From Eleginops maclovinus (taxonomy: Eukaryota > Chordata > Actinopteri > Perciformes > Eleginopidae): DNA of 64,000 nucleotides. The position numbers were made by a program, and so were the translations under genes. Each line of letters begins with the position of its first letter. Positions within the stretch are counted from its first letter, which is position 1. Below, in pieces: positions 40,016 to 52,600 of this stretch. The stretch lies in NCBI RefSeq assembly GCF_036324505.1, contig NC_086368.1, forward strand, positions 27,107,878 to 27,171,877, given 5' to 3'. The notes below the pieces were generated by a model, which saw only the letters and a program-made list of their open reading frames with translations, made no database searches and was not told the origin of the DNA.

Positions 40016-40361
40016 AAAACCGCAAGCTATCAATCAGGATAAAGACATTGGCAAAATGCCAAACTGGATCTTCAAAAACACCATTCACAAACCATTGGCT
40101 GACGCCATGTTGGATTTGTCCACTCATTGTATACAGTACATACGTCATACTAGGGGTTGACTCCAAAGTACCCAATTATTTGGAAATTGTAAAACTTGAA
40201 TAAGTCAAAATATATACTTTGTTTGGAAATTCTAAAAGATTTTTGCTAAAAAATAATTAAGAAACAATATTTTAAATGTTGGGAATTAAACCAAATGTAT
40301 CTCATTTGCTTTCTTGACAACAGGGCACACAGCATACCACTTAACATGAAGTCATATCTCT

Positions 40362-40440
40362 AGCAGCAAGTTAGCTTAGCTTAGCACTGGTAACAGATAG
40401 CCTGGCTTAATACAAAGGTTACAAAGTTTTCCTTCCAGCA
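40362..40440. repeat. Fragment of the TTAGCTTAGC fish repeat
   Basis: GCAAGTTAGCTTAGCTTAGC followed by ACTGGTAACAGATAGCCTGG resembles the fragment at 21888-21985 and a repeat I recall from other teleosts. The limits are unclear. Confidence 0.35.
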
Positions 40441-40489
40441 TAAGCTAACTATTAACACATAACCTTGTATGGATTTGTCAGGGGGGGGG

Positions 40490-40797
40490 GGGTATTTAAC
40501 AAAATACGAGGCTAGGGAAATCCAGGACCTTAAAAAGACTTGACTTGATACATGAAGTACGACAACGATCTGACAAAGAACACAAGGGAGAGCAGGACTA
40601 GATACAAAGGGACTAATCACAAGACAAGACACAGCTGGGGAGGGGAGGCAGAGAAGCCAAGGCAACAGGTGAAAACAGTGAGACAATCAGACACGAGGAA
40701 AACCAAAGACAGGGAGTAAAACTAGACCAGACACACGGAGGGAAGACATTTCAAAATAAAACAGGAAACTACAAACACAAAACAAGGATCAAGACAG
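40490..40797 (+). repeat. Dispersed repeat family C, copy 2
   Basis: This copy is the inverse of 47505-47830. The shared end is TTTCAAAATAAAACAGGAAAC followed by AAAACAAGGATCA-GACAG. Shared internal blocks include CAAAGACAGG, CAGCTGGGGAGGGGAGGCAG and AAATCCAGG. No transposase or RT frame is retained, so it is a non-autonomous element or the untranslated part of a larger one. Confidence 0.75.
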
Positions 40798-42455
40798 GAT
40801 TATCTGTAGGCACGAAGCTCCATCGTGGAAATCAACTCTCCTAGGATCATTTCTCTGGCTTGCATGAGGTTCTTTGCACCTTCAACACTGGCAATTACTG
40901 GTTCAATCATTTATGATTTTTATATGTTTTGTTTAAGAAACAAACTCATCGTTTTGAAGCTCTTGAAATAAGAAGTCATTCTATATATTCGTGAATGTGT
41001 ATGTATCATTATACACTTAAAGATGCTTTGGTAATATCTTAAACATGTCTTTTCAAGCACCAGATAAGACCAATTTCTGCAGGCTGTGATGGTGAAAGGG
41101 TGTGTGTCTGTGTGTGTTAGTGGGAGGAGAGAGGGGGTTAACAATAAGGACTCCTATCAATTGATGTTGACCGTCTCTTAGACCCTTAAATCCATTGGCC
41201 TTTGTTGTTTCAAGAAGCTTTGAAGGCCTCCTTATCCTTACAAATTAAATTTAGACGTGAGCATTTTGCAGAGGTTGCAAGCGCTTCTCTTTCCTTTTGA
41301 CAATCTCTCTCTTTTTCTCTTAACAAGTTAATAGACGAGCGGCCATTTGATCCGCCCACAGCTGCAGAAACATGAAATGCACATCAAAGAGCCATTGTTA
41401 AAGACTCCACAACATCACACATCATCTATACGGTGGCTCAAAGCTGGTGTGTACAGATCCTTCCTGAAGACTCTCACTGAGACTGACATTTAAAGTCTCC
41501 TGAGAACTGAGAGCAGACTTCCCTCTTCATCGGGCTTCTTCCAAGGAGCTGCCACCAGAACCTCTAAAGAGAATCAACCATGGAAGCAACAAAATGGCAT
41601 GTATTTTTTATGCAGTGATGTTTTGTGGGGCTTCTTTTTGTTCTGCTGCATTTCCCATTGAAGTGTCTTGCCGTGAGCCTCCCAGTCCTTGTAGACTCTG
41701 TGGATGTCAGAGGGTATAATAATAAGACAGCCATGAATTCTCTTACAGTGATGCTCCGTCAAAGTCTTGTCAAAAAAAAAGCTGTTGCCGTGAACACGCC
41801 ACCTTTACTAAAATTAGTCATTTGCTCTGTGACCTACTGAGGGAAAGATGATAAAAATCCCTCTCTCTTGTCTGAAATACCACCGCTGTCTCTCACATTG
41901 TTCAGGTGACTGACAGCTTCAATTGCCCAGCCTGCAAGACGTGGTGCGGTGCTGACAGAAGCCTGAGTAGCTGTGATAATACTGTATGGTTTGATATAGT
42001 GGGAGTACAACATCAGCAATTTATTGTCGAGCCTTTTTTGTTCAGGAACATTTGTTTTGTTGGGGTTTTTTTGTCAGACGGAGAGCTGTAATTCAGTTTC
42101 TTCAGAGCACTTACCAAAAATTGGTTAGATTAGACATTCTCTGTCTTTTCTTCTACAAGTTTTTGAATGAATCTGTCCCACATTGGTAATGTAGCTATTT
42201 TTCTGTGAGTAGTCAGTAGTTCAGTATCATTAAAGTGGAATATAATCGTAGCTTGTGGTGGAATGGACTTTATTTGATTTGTGATTTGTAAGGATCCAAC
42301 CTACCTAATGTTCATCATTCAAATATGAATCGCAGATTAATCACAGAATCATGAGAATTGAGTTCTTACAGTTTTATCGTTGAGGTAGTGGAGCAGGGTG
42401 GACCCCGATGAATACAGGGTGAAGCAAGGTAAGGTAACAAACGATTAACTATTGC
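40798..42455. other. Intron 1 (inferred), no gene recognised
   Basis: Short chance frames only. I see no repeat boundaries or RNA gene. Confidence 0.5.
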
Positions 42456-42459
42456 ACAA

Positions 42460-42668
42460 CCTGCATTAATATGACGAAGACTGAACAGAACACCAGGATG
42501 CAAATTGAACTAATGTCAGGATAAAGTGCGGAAGGTCAGGTGATTGCATGGCTAATATTAATAAAGCCAGGAGAGACAATCCAAATAGGCGGGAAAACCC
42601 ACAAAGGGGGGAAGAAAAACCAGACACAGAAACCCGTGTTAAACTCGGCAGGAAAGGAACTGACATGA
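42460..42668 (+). repeat. Probable dispersed repeat family C, diverged copy
   Basis: The order AGGTCAGGTGA, GAGAGACAATC, GGCGGGAAAACCCACAAAGG, AACCAGACACAGAAA and AACTCGGCAGGAAAGGAACTG follows the same pattern as the end regions of the copies at 27.2 and 40.5 kb, but with lower similarity. It might instead be a related subfamily. Confidence 0.4.
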
Positions 42669-44977
42669 AGCAGTAGTGAGTTTTCGTGGAGAAACGTTAC
42701 GATGCATCGAGGATCAAGGGTTTTTATTATCATGTGCACAGTCCCTATACAGTGAAGTATATGCAGGATTCTATGTACATGTAGTAGACTTAAATATATA
42801 TAACCACCAGATTCGGGTTGTGGAGGCACTTCGCAGAGCTCAGGCGTTTAACAATCTTATGTCCTGAGGAAAGTAACTGTCTCTGAGTCAGCTGGTTTTG
42901 GTCCTGATGCTGTGGTAACAATATTTGGCTACGGCTAGTTATAGTTATCTTGATGGGTTCAAATGATATTGTTCAATGTTGTTTTTGGCAAGAAATGAAA
43001 GAAAACACAACTGTTCAAAGGAGATATTTGCCAAATTGCATTCTACCTCCGAGAATAACTGCGCTGCCTTTCCGAATTTTGGTTCTGTGCATGCAAGTGG
43101 AGGACATAAACGCCGTAACGTACAGCCAGTACTGACAAGGTTTGGTACGAATAACATACTGTAAGTAAGTATTTGTAAAATAGAAAAAAAGTGGGTCCCA
43201 TTGTGATACAGTTGCAGGAGCTAAACACACCTGTCCCATCTGACATGTACGCGACAGACGAGTGAAAACAAGAGCTGTGACGCATTTCTTGATTTAGATT
43301 CTGGCCACTCTCTGAATGCATATCTTGATTCATGCGCGACACACATTCTTTATTTACGTATGTTCCCCAAAGCAACAGTGTTTTTATAAACGTGCTCATC
43401 TGTACGGTGGGTGCGTTTACATTGTGCATTATCTGTGATAGAGAGCACGTGATAAACACTGAAACCTCCCAATGCATAAAGCGTGCACCAAATCTCTGCT
43501 GTATCAGAAGGAGGAAAGAAAAACTGTCAAGATAAACTTCATCTATCTCACCTCGAGGTGGTTGGTGTTTATGCAGTTTATGCAAGCAGGGTTCATATGT
43601 CACGTATCTGCTGGCCAGAGGGCAGATTGTGAGGATAACAATGTTGCTGTCTCTTACAAGCAGCTCCAGGTACAAACTAACTGACACGGTTTCTCGTGGG
43701 TGGGTTTTTTTTCTTTCCTTTAAGCGATACTTCCCTTGAGTAGAACATTTTTGTTAAGATGAATAAATGTAACAACATACTTATTATGATTGACATCTGA
43801 ACCACATAACGTAGATACTCTCCTAAAGATACCTTCAACAACAAGCGCTGACTGTATGTATATTCACCGATGGACTAAAGTAGTGGCTTCTGCATATGGA
43901 TCTGCTCATTTCATGCGATTTAAAATGTCATAATTCTCAGAAAACATATGGAGCTTTTCTGGGTCACTCCATTAAATGGGTAATAGATTCCTGACCAGCA
44001 AATACATCATTTGTACTGGAAGCAATCCATTGGAGATGAAAAGGCCTGATGCAACACATTTGAATTTTTTTTTTCGAGGGCTGGAATTTGAAACCATGCA
44101 TTATTCATTTGCGCCCTTCTAATGAATGTGAAAAGAGTTTCCCTATCATTCATAATCTGTACAGCTGCTGTAATGCGACTCTCTAGCTGTGGGCACTTAG
44201 TGGGGTTTCCAACCGGCCACGTGATGCACGAGCACGGAGAGTAAAAAGGGGTTGGAATAAAACACTCAGAGCATGCAGAGAGAGAGAAAAACCTGGAACC
44301 TCTCTCAGATTGTTCCAGGATCATTTTACAAATATAACATCGAAGGCAATAAAAATGATCTAGTTATTGAGATTTTCATCTTAATCTTCAAAAACTGAGG
44401 AACAGGAAATATATATATGATTATATGAAGGGAATGCAGAATAATAATATCCTGCTGGACGCGAGGAAGGACGTAGATGAATGATGACATGAGTAATGCA
44501 TCGTGATAAATGTTCTGAAGATGTGCTAAATCAATTTATATTGCCTTAAAGCACAGTAACGCCCGCATTCAGACACAAATATATGATATTTGATATATTT
44601 TCGCTGAGACATTGAAAAAGTAATGTGAATTTTCCTTGGTTTATCACTTATTTATAAGGGCATCTCAGTTCTTCTTTTTTTTTCGTCTGGACCGCCATGT
44701 TGTACTTACTCGGCCTTCTACTTGTCCAGAACAAGCTTCTGTTTTTGAGTCATAAAATGCATTTTTTTTTTCATACCAGTTCAAGCAGTCTTTTGTTGGA
44801 CTCAGCTTTTTGTTACATGTATCTAATGTTGTGTTCGAGGACAGTGAGGTGATGATGGAGGACTTTTTCCTTTATGTTACTCATTTTGACTTTCAATTGT
44901 TGATGTGTTATATAAGGAATAGTTTAATTACATGTTAAATGATATATAATTTATTATACACACATAGATATTTACGA
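42669..44977. other. Intron 1 (inferred), no gene supported; contains a long unexplained frame
   Basis: A 214-codon minus-strand frame (43043-43687) overlaps plus-strand frames at 42950-43164 and 43332-43684. None has a recognisable domain. I do not call a gene, but the stop-free stretch is longer than others in this AT-rich DNA. Confidence 0.4.
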
Positions 44978-45036
44978 TACTCTACTAATCAAAGTATTTC
45001 CTGCACTTTATTTTGTAATTATTTTATGTTTGTATG
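44978..45036 (+). repeat. 59-bp direct repeat, left copy, flanking a SINE
   Basis: Starts TACTCTACTAATCAAAGTAT and ends TATGTTTGTATG. It is repeated at 45380-45438 with one visible mismatch, 402 bp away, on either side of the SINE at about 45053. Confidence 0.95.
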
Positions 45037-45049
45037 CATCTAAAAAAAA

Positions 45050-45350
45050 CAGCAGTGGCTCAGTCAGTAGGGGCTTGGACTGGGAATCGTAGGGTCGCCG
45101 GTTCAAGTCCCCGAACAGACTTGAAATATGGAAAGCGGACTGCTACTTGGAGAGGTCCCAGTTCACCTCCTAGGCCCTGCTGTGGTGCCCTTGAGCAAGG
45201 CACCGGACACCTCCAATCCCCCCTCCCCATTGCTCCCCAGGCGCTGCACAATAGCTGCCCACTGCTCCTATTACTAGGATGGGTTAAATGCAGAGGACCA
45301 ATTTCACTGTGTGTGCTCTGCTGTGTGCATGTATGTGACAAATAAAGAGG
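45050..45350 (+). mobile_element. tRNA-derived SINE, full-length-looking copy
   Basis: The head has a pol III A box (GTGGCTCAGTCAGTAGGGGC) and a B box (GGTTCAAGTCC), as in a tRNA-derived SINE. The body includes CCCTTGAGCAAGGCACCGGA, GCTGCCCACTGCTCCTATTA and CTAGGATGGGTTAAATGCAG. The 3' end reads TGTGACAAATAAAGAGGGTT. It is the best preserved of three copies in the window. There is no tRNA acceptor stem or folded mature tRNA, so it is not a functional tRNA gene. Confidence 0.92.
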
Positions 45351-45379
45351 GTTTCATCCTCCGATTCTATCTCTCTATC

Positions 45380-45438
45380 TACTCTACTAATCAAAGTATT
45401 TCCTGCACTTTATTTTGTATTTATTTTATGTTTGTATG
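45380..45438 (+). repeat. 59-bp direct repeat, right copy, flanking a SINE
   Basis: Same text as 44978-45036 with one A/T difference. It starts about 30 bp beyond the SINE tail. Confidence 0.95.
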
Positions 45439-46255
45439 AATGCTGCCTGTCTCTGCATATGTTGTCTATTCTGAATGTTTTGATCCCACCTTAAAATGAG
45501 TAGCTTTAGTCTTCTCATTGTAATTCCAATCTAGTGTAATCCAATAGCTAAATTTGCTAAATCTGGGGATTCAAAACATGAGACTCGTGTAATATATTGG
45601 GCTGTGTTCTTATGAATGGTAGTCTGATAAAGACTCCTAACTATTCACTACTGTATTCGGAGGTTTACCTTAAATAACCATCTTCACGGTGTTGTTTATT
45701 TTCTATAGGATATCATTAAAAGCACATGCTCCCACGGTCATCCACAACGTTCTGTTTCATTTGTTCTAGTCTGGTCATCCCGTCTCTCTGTAGTCCCTCT
45801 AACAGCCACAAAGACTCACGAAGCAATAAGGATCCCCAACCAGAAAAAAAAGGGTAATTAAAGTTATTGATCACTCTTTAATTACTCTTGAAAGTCAAAT
45901 TTGTCCACCCGTATTTATTGACTATCTCTACTCTCATAATCACAAATTAAATCGTGCTTAATTTGTCTAGTAAATTAAATTATATTGGAAGACAAAAGTA
46001 ATAGCAGTAACATCAAGCCAAGTAATAAACTCAACAATACTACCAAATAAAACCAAATGCAGGAGAAATGGACATTATTTGGCTTTATTAAGGTGGAGTT
46101 CTTTTGATACACTGAGATGTATTAGTGTCAGCAAAAAACTCTACATATTTAAAAAAAAATAAGCAAGCTTGTTTCTGCGCTTGAGGTAAAAAGATATCCA
46201 GTGCTGCCATCATTTTCTGTCCAACTGTTTCCAATATTAACATTAACTCCAGTAA
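45439..46255. other. Intron 1 (inferred), nothing recognised
   Basis: AT-rich sequence between two SINEs, with no repeat or coding block seen. Confidence 0.55.
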
Positions 46256-46257
46256 CT

Positions 46258-46510
46258 TAAAGATGGTGGCGGTGGTGGCGAAGTCCATAGGGGCTTGGCC
46301 TGGGAACTGGAAGGTCACAAGTCCCCGAAAGACCAAGTGCCACCGTGGTGTCCCTGAGCAAGACACTGGTTACCTACACTGCTCCCCGGGCGCCGTACAT
46401 AATGGCAGCCCACTGCTCCTAACACTAGGATGGGTCAAATGCAGAGACCGCATTTCGTTGTCCTAGTACTTGTACTCTGTGCAATGACAATAAAGTTGAA
46501 TCTTGAATCT
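46258..46510 (+). mobile_element. tRNA-derived SINE, diverged copy
   Basis: The copy shares GGGGCTTGGCCTGGGAACTG, GGTCACAAGTCC (decayed B box), CCTGAGCAAGACACTGG, CGGGCGCCGTACATAATGGC and CACTAGGATGGGTCAAATGC with the other copies, on the plus strand. Its tail is GTGCAATGACAATAAAGTTG followed by a short duplicated AATCTTGAATCTT. The A box is damaged and about 70 bp of the body between the B box and the TGAGCAA block are missing compared with the 45.05-kb copy. Confidence 0.88.
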
Positions 46511-47500
46511 TCATCTTCAAAAAGAAAAAGAAGTGTTAAACTCAGTGTGGCTTTTATTTGGGGATAGGTCTACCTCCAAAACAGAAATACCCTAACGCTT
46601 CTCACAGCACAGTTTTAAAAAAAAACAGTTTAAAATGTTTCTTTCCAATTGTCTCTAAAGGTTGTTTGAGCTAACTTGATAGAAACAATTTCAATTAGCG
46701 GACACAGAGCAACATTAGCATTCAATTTGGGTTTTCTGAAAAAGCCTCGCTAGGATTGGTGGACCAAAGCATAGACTGAAAGACTAAGAAGGTTATACAA
46801 CTTCCAGCGGGCTAAAGAGTTGGGTGGTGATTCTTGATGGTTTTCTCACTGTGAATGTCTACTTAATGCATTGTCATTTGTCAAGTCACCCTAGTTTCCA
46901 TATGTGACCGACTGGACAGCTGGAACATCTCCGTCTGATACTGGAATCATTTATTTCGAAGTCTTGTGATGTTTCCACTCCCTAACAAGTTCCCAAAGGA
47001 ACCTGTTTATATCAACACTCTATTTTTTTCATCAAAAACATCTCTTTCATAATACCAAGGACACACTCATTGGTGTAAAAAGGCCATTTTGCTTTTCACA
47101 CGGAACAGACACCCTTTGCCTCTGATGTTTACAGTGCAATCTTGTGAATATGCAGCGTTTTTATGGCCAGTATGAGCAGGCTTCTATCCACCTGCAGAAT
47201 CAATCAGTCTTTTTGTGATAGCTCTGCTGGAGTCTGTCTTGCTCGAAACCAAATTACACTGAGTAAATGGCCTCTATGGTGCCAGTGCAGACATTCAGGT
47301 CATTATGATTAGTTTCTGTGTGTTTCTGGAAGTACGTGTTTGAGATGTCTGACTTTTGTTCTCCTTATAAATCGAATTACTCGTGAAAGTGCACTTTCAA
47401 AATCAGGAAAGTAGGACTTATGTTTGTTGCTAAAGTACAGTCCTAGATATAGTGTTATGGTTTATAGAAGGAGGTGCAGCTGCTCTTCACGGTAGCCTTC
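46511..47500. other. Intron 1 (inferred), nothing recognised
   Basis: No coding block, repeat or RNA gene was seen. Confidence 0.5.
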
Positions 47501-47502
47501 TG

Positions 47503-47910
47503 TCATGATCCTTGTTTTCTGTCCGTTTCCTGTTTTATTTTGAAAGGTTTTCCCTCTGTTGTGTCATGTGTAGTTTTACTTCCTGTCTTTTGGTTTTCCT
47601 TCCTTCCTTGATTGTTTCATTGTTGTCACCTGTTGCCCACGTGTTTCTGCCTCCCCTCCCCAGCTGTGGCTTGTGTTGTGATTAGTGTCTTTGTATTTAG
47701 TCCTGCTTCACCTTGTGTTCTCTGTCAGTTCGTCATCGTCTTTCATGCGTTCAAGTCAAGTGTTTTTCATGCCCTGGATTTATCGTCTTCATGTGTTCAA
47801 GTCAAGTGTTTTTGTAAAACAGCTTTTGGAATAAAGCTCGCCTTTTGTTCGTACCCATACCTGCCTCCCTTTGTTGCTGCACTTGGGTCCTATTTCCCCA
47901 AACCCTGACG
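47503..47910 (-). repeat. Dispersed repeat family C, longest copy
   Basis: Reading the plus strand, it opens TGTCATGATCCTTGTTTTCT and closes near CCAAACCCTGACG, so its two ends are related as TGTCA/TGAC(G) imperfect inverted termini. It matches the inverse of 40490-40797. A unit of about 46 bp is tandemly duplicated inside (47738-47813), carrying GTTCAAGTCAAGTGTTTTT twice. There is no coding frame of known type. Confidence 0.75.
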
Positions 47911-49350
47911 CCTTCAGACAAATGAAGGCAACACTCAGGTTCTTCGAAAGAGGCAGCCTTTTGCAAGGGGTCACAGCTGCTGACACAATGCACACGGAAA
48001 AGGTATTGTGCTGGATAAGTAGCTACGAATCATGATGAAGCCTCCCAATGCTTTCATAGTTTGTAGTAGCCATACTAGCCCGTAAAATTGTCTAAATTGT
48101 TCCCCTTCGGTCGTTTCTCTTTAAGATATCACTACAAGTCGCTTTCAGGATTATCAAAATCACAACTTTGTAGATCCTACTGCCAACTGTGGTTTCCTTA
48201 CCTAGCTAGTAAAGAGCCTGAGGAACAGTGGAGGAGATGGGGACCACATGAACAAGCAAGACCTTCTATACGTCTATTCAACTCACCCCTTTGTATACCT
48301 TTGTTCACTGACCCTGCTATCCTGAGGAACATTATAAATGATCCCAAGGGACAAGCCCCTGGTGTGTTCAGCAGTTTGGCAAGAAGTCAATCATCCAAAG
48401 AAGTTGAATAAGAACAGAGTGATTCTCATTCCTTTTTTCTGGACAATACAGTCTGTACAGTCTCTATTCCAATGCGATTTCCAGAACTGTAATGATCTTC
48501 AGTTAATCGATTCTTGGCTACATTTTGGATAGCACACAGCCTTATTTAATCTTGATTCTTTGTTCTCACATGGACAGAACTGAAGTCAAGAAGGGAGAAG
48601 GCATGTGCTTTTTATCTAATAAATTGTATGAACTAATGGATTAAATGTCGCTGGAGTTGTACGACAACTGATTGACTGATGGTAACTGTCTAGGTTACTT
48701 AGCCGAGTCAAGGAATAGCATCACTGAATTACTTTACCTACATCTCTCGGGTAGAAATCGATATCATGTCACACTTTATTGATAGGGTATTTGTTTATCT
48801 CAGTACCCCTAATGTTAATAAACTATTTGAACTCTCTCCCGGCAGCATTTGGGGTAACATACTGTAGCTCATTTCTGAATTATGTCACGTTTCAGTGGCT
48901 TTTATTGAGACTCTGTGTTAGTTGCTCATAGCATACAAATATACAAACAATAACTAATATTTCAGGATTAGAGAGGAGGAATTATAAACTAATTATTTAC
49001 ATTTGGCTCTAAATACTGATTGAATAATAGTCGTGCATTCGGTTGAAGCACGAATTGTTGATTAAACTCTTGGCTGCAATTTAATCATTATTGTCATTGA
49101 AATATAATCATAAGCCGGTCCTACATTGCTGTAAAACCAAGCTTTTATCCATTTATCAACACAGTTGTTTACCTGAAGATTATTTCTACATATTTTCAAC
49201 CAAACATCAATCTGAAACTGCACCAGTGAGAGCAATATTTATGAACTACTTCCTATTGAAGAAGCAGCCTGAAACATGCTGTGTATTGCAGACCATTTCC
49301 TTCCTGTGCCAGACTAACGAAAGTCAGTACAAGAAATACATAGCAATGCT
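47911..49350. other. Intron 1 (inferred), nothing recognised
   Basis: AT-rich with chance frames only (for example 48088-48411 +, no domain). Confidence 0.5.

Positions 49351-49351
<1 letters not shown>

Positions 49352-49384
<33 letters not shown>
49352..49384 (+). repeat. (CT)n microsatellite
   Basis: About 16 CT units in a row, followed by GTCTG. Confidence 0.97.
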
Positions 49385-49387
<3 letters not shown>

Positions 49388-49598
49388 GTTTTTTTAGCTG
49401 CCCAAAGGGCTGATTGTGTCTTGGCTCTGGTGCAGAGAGCGAGCAGACTCCACTTACTCTGTGAGTACTCAATCAGTCGCAAACATGCTTGACTGTTTGG
49501 CTCTGTGATTTATTCCATGCTATAAATGATTGCAACCGTGGCCATTTTTTCCAGGTGGAGGAGCTGTGCTAGCATTCAGTAAGATCCTTTTATTCAAA

Positions 49599-49599
<1 letters not shown>

Positions 49600-49640
<41 letters not shown>
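49600..49640 (+). repeat. (GT)n microsatellite
   Basis: About 20 GT units, uninterrupted. Confidence 0.98.
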
Positions 49641-49641
<1 letters not shown>

Positions 49642-52600
49642 CTTGTCTTCTTCTTCTGATTGGTGGTTATGAAGAACTTAGTATCATTAGAAGTGATGCA
49701 TACCGTAAGTATTGCATCAAAATGACATTTTACAGATATCTGGACAAAAGCTGTTGGTCCATTCGTCAAAAATGAAGTTTTAAAGAGAGGCATTAAAGAG
49801 ATGTTTCTACGATGAAGTGCTGTTTGTATGCTGATAAACAGTGTATTGATAGACATTGAATTTGATTGGTGGACAAAGGACAATGTCAGCGTGACATCAC
49901 TCAAAGGTCTATAAAAGATGAAATGATCAATAGACGACTTATTTGGAGGAACGCGGACGTAAGCTGCAATTCACTGGTTGGTGGAGGCCTGTTACCACGA
50001 GGTTATTCAATTTTTTTCCAAATAAATCTGATCTAATAATATCGTTTACTCAAAGAAAGACAGGCACATCGTTTGTTTTGTGATTGCATTATGCTTCCGT
50101 ACGATTTTTACTGAAAAAGATGATCAAGTGAAAATTGGATCAGGGATAAAGGCACTTTAATTCCCTGGGAAGAGTCCAGATTTGTTAAATCCCCTCTCTC
50201 TAATTAGTTTTAAATCCCTATTAATATGATGAAATGTCTCCAAAATTATCGAATAATTCAAATAACAATATATTGGCGTAACTATTTAGTTTCATTCCAA
50301 TATTTTTGGGGCCTTGGATTTGATTATTAAAAGTAACTCAATACTTTAAATGGATTACACTAGTAATCAGTTGATCATAGTCCCAGAGTACCCTTTATGG
50401 TGGCTGCCAGGGGCAAACTGTCAGCCTACCGTAGTACTTTTTATTTATTTAAACTCCATCAATATGCAGAGATATATAAACACAGAAACCAATTTCCATC
50501 ATTCTTGACCGTATGCAGATGAAATTTCAAAAATACAACACTGTTCAGAGAGCACTGACAAGGTCTTTTAACCCTCTTCAGAAAACTAGAAAAACCAAAT
50601 GGACAATTTACCATTACTCAAGTATGCAAAGGTCACACATCTGAAGCTGGTTATTACTTGGTTGCAGATCTAACACCCTTTCAACAAAATCAAACGCTGA
50701 AAAAAGACAGACGAGGTTCTGTGCATCTGCTTACTTTGAACATTCAGATTTATTCATCTCACATCTGAAGTCTACTCCACACTTTCCTTGCCCATATTTC
50801 ATGTATGGTTCTGTTTGCTCGGTCTTTATTGAATCGACAGGATGTTAGCTTTCAATATTCTCCACCTTCTGTTCGTGACTGAGTAATATGTACTTACACA
50901 CTGAGTGACAGTTTGCTACCCCGGCTTGCAGCACTGCTCACTCCCTTGCGGCTGACTGGATTTAAGAGGCAATGTAATCTGAGATCTGGAGGCTTTTCTG
51001 GATATGTACAGCCTTCCACGAGGAATCTGAAGCCTAAAAACATAAGACATGCTTTGATATGAGCTTTGGTTTATTGAACACTCACTACAATGAGGGAGGC
51101 TATATGTTTTCAAGCTCTGATAATGTGGTGATGTCTTTATGGCACCCTGCGTGAGGCTGAACCATGTTACGCTCATCCCCCCCAAAAAAAGGAAAACCAA
51201 AAGCCTTAATTACCTCTCACAAGGCTGCTGAAGTTAATTTCTGTAGTCACATGTTCAAGCAATTACTCAGAGTGTAATGAAGTGGAACTTGGCTCACTAG
51301 AGTTCACAGGACTCCCTCTGCATCCCTTTTTTCCTAACCTAGTTTGGCTATTCTAGGGAATCATCACAACATTAAACCAAGCAACACTTCACTCTGGATG
51401 CATATATTTATCCGTGTCAATATCCATTCCTCCTTTAATCATTTCTCCACAGCTATCTCAATATCACGGGCTAGTGAGAGAGGCGGGGGAAGCGCATTAT
51501 CTATGCCAGGGTTTTTACAGTATTAGGGATTATCCCTGACAGATAGTTTCCCTTCCAGGCACCATTAGCTTGGCCTCATCCCATTTGGTATTTCCAACAC
51601 CTGTGAACGCCATCCGCCGGGCACAAGAATTATTACCATTGTATTTTTTTTAGAGTATATAAATTAATCATGGCGATCACAAGCAACTACTTTAAATTTC
51701 TGGACTGTGACCAAGTAACACATCCTCCCCAAGGATGCCAAGGGCCTGTGCATCATTAAAATGGAGTTGTGCTGTCTGACAGGAGAACAGTGCCAGCTCC
51801 CTCACTTGTATACCTCACGGGATTGTGGCCTCTGCATTTCCACAATATGCATAATGGGTACTGTCTGAGGCTAAATGCAATCAGGGTCCTTGAGTCTGAC
51901 TTTGAATGCTAAATGAACACGGGACACGTGTTTGCAGGTAGACGGAACCAAGTTGATCAGCTTGAAAGTGAAAGTGGACAGCTGACTACAGCGAACATAA
52001 TCGATCACCGGGCTGAGCACGTACGCTAATGACTCAAGGCTGCAGGGGCTTGTTAGACAACCTCTGCAATGGAGTGTAATGGTTCCCATATCCTTGCATT
52101 TCACTAAATACCAATGGCCGAAATTCCTCAGTAAGTATCCTCAAAATGGCAAATGATCTGCTTTGGATTCAAAGGCATGCTTTTGGATATTATGATATAT
52201 CTCTTGGAATATATAACTCAAATAGTGCAATTAGACTCTGTCTCATGCGGTAAAGAGGAGTGGATGATTCTCATTTTACGTAGCTTAAACTCAAATTCAG
52301 GCTCAAAATGGAATGGACATGATTATAAAACAAGACTGAGCCATAAAACGAACATATCACTCTATGTATGAGTTTATAAAGTAGCTAATTATATCTGTCA
52401 GTCAAAACGAGAACGCTTTCAAGATGTAGGATTTCTAATGTTTCTATCTGAGTCTAATTTTGAGTTTCTGCAGAGCTTGGCAAGCGCATCTGAATTTAAA
52501 AACATATGGATTCGGAATTACTTACAGGTGCTGGCCTATAACAGTATTGATCGCGGATAGGCGTTTTGACAAAATGTCTGGAAAACATTTCACATCGATT

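Noticed and set aside
43043..43687. 214-codon minus-strand frame as a gene
   Set aside because: No motif, no homologue recognised and no splice or promoter support; listed only as a finding.
45053..45115. Possible tRNA gene
   Set aside because: A and B boxes are present, but no acceptor stem pairs and the sequence continues into a SINE body shared with two other copies.
45034..45345. Overlapping 103- and 93-codon frames on opposite strands
   Set aside because: They lie wholly or largely within the SINE; the other copies do not conserve the frame.
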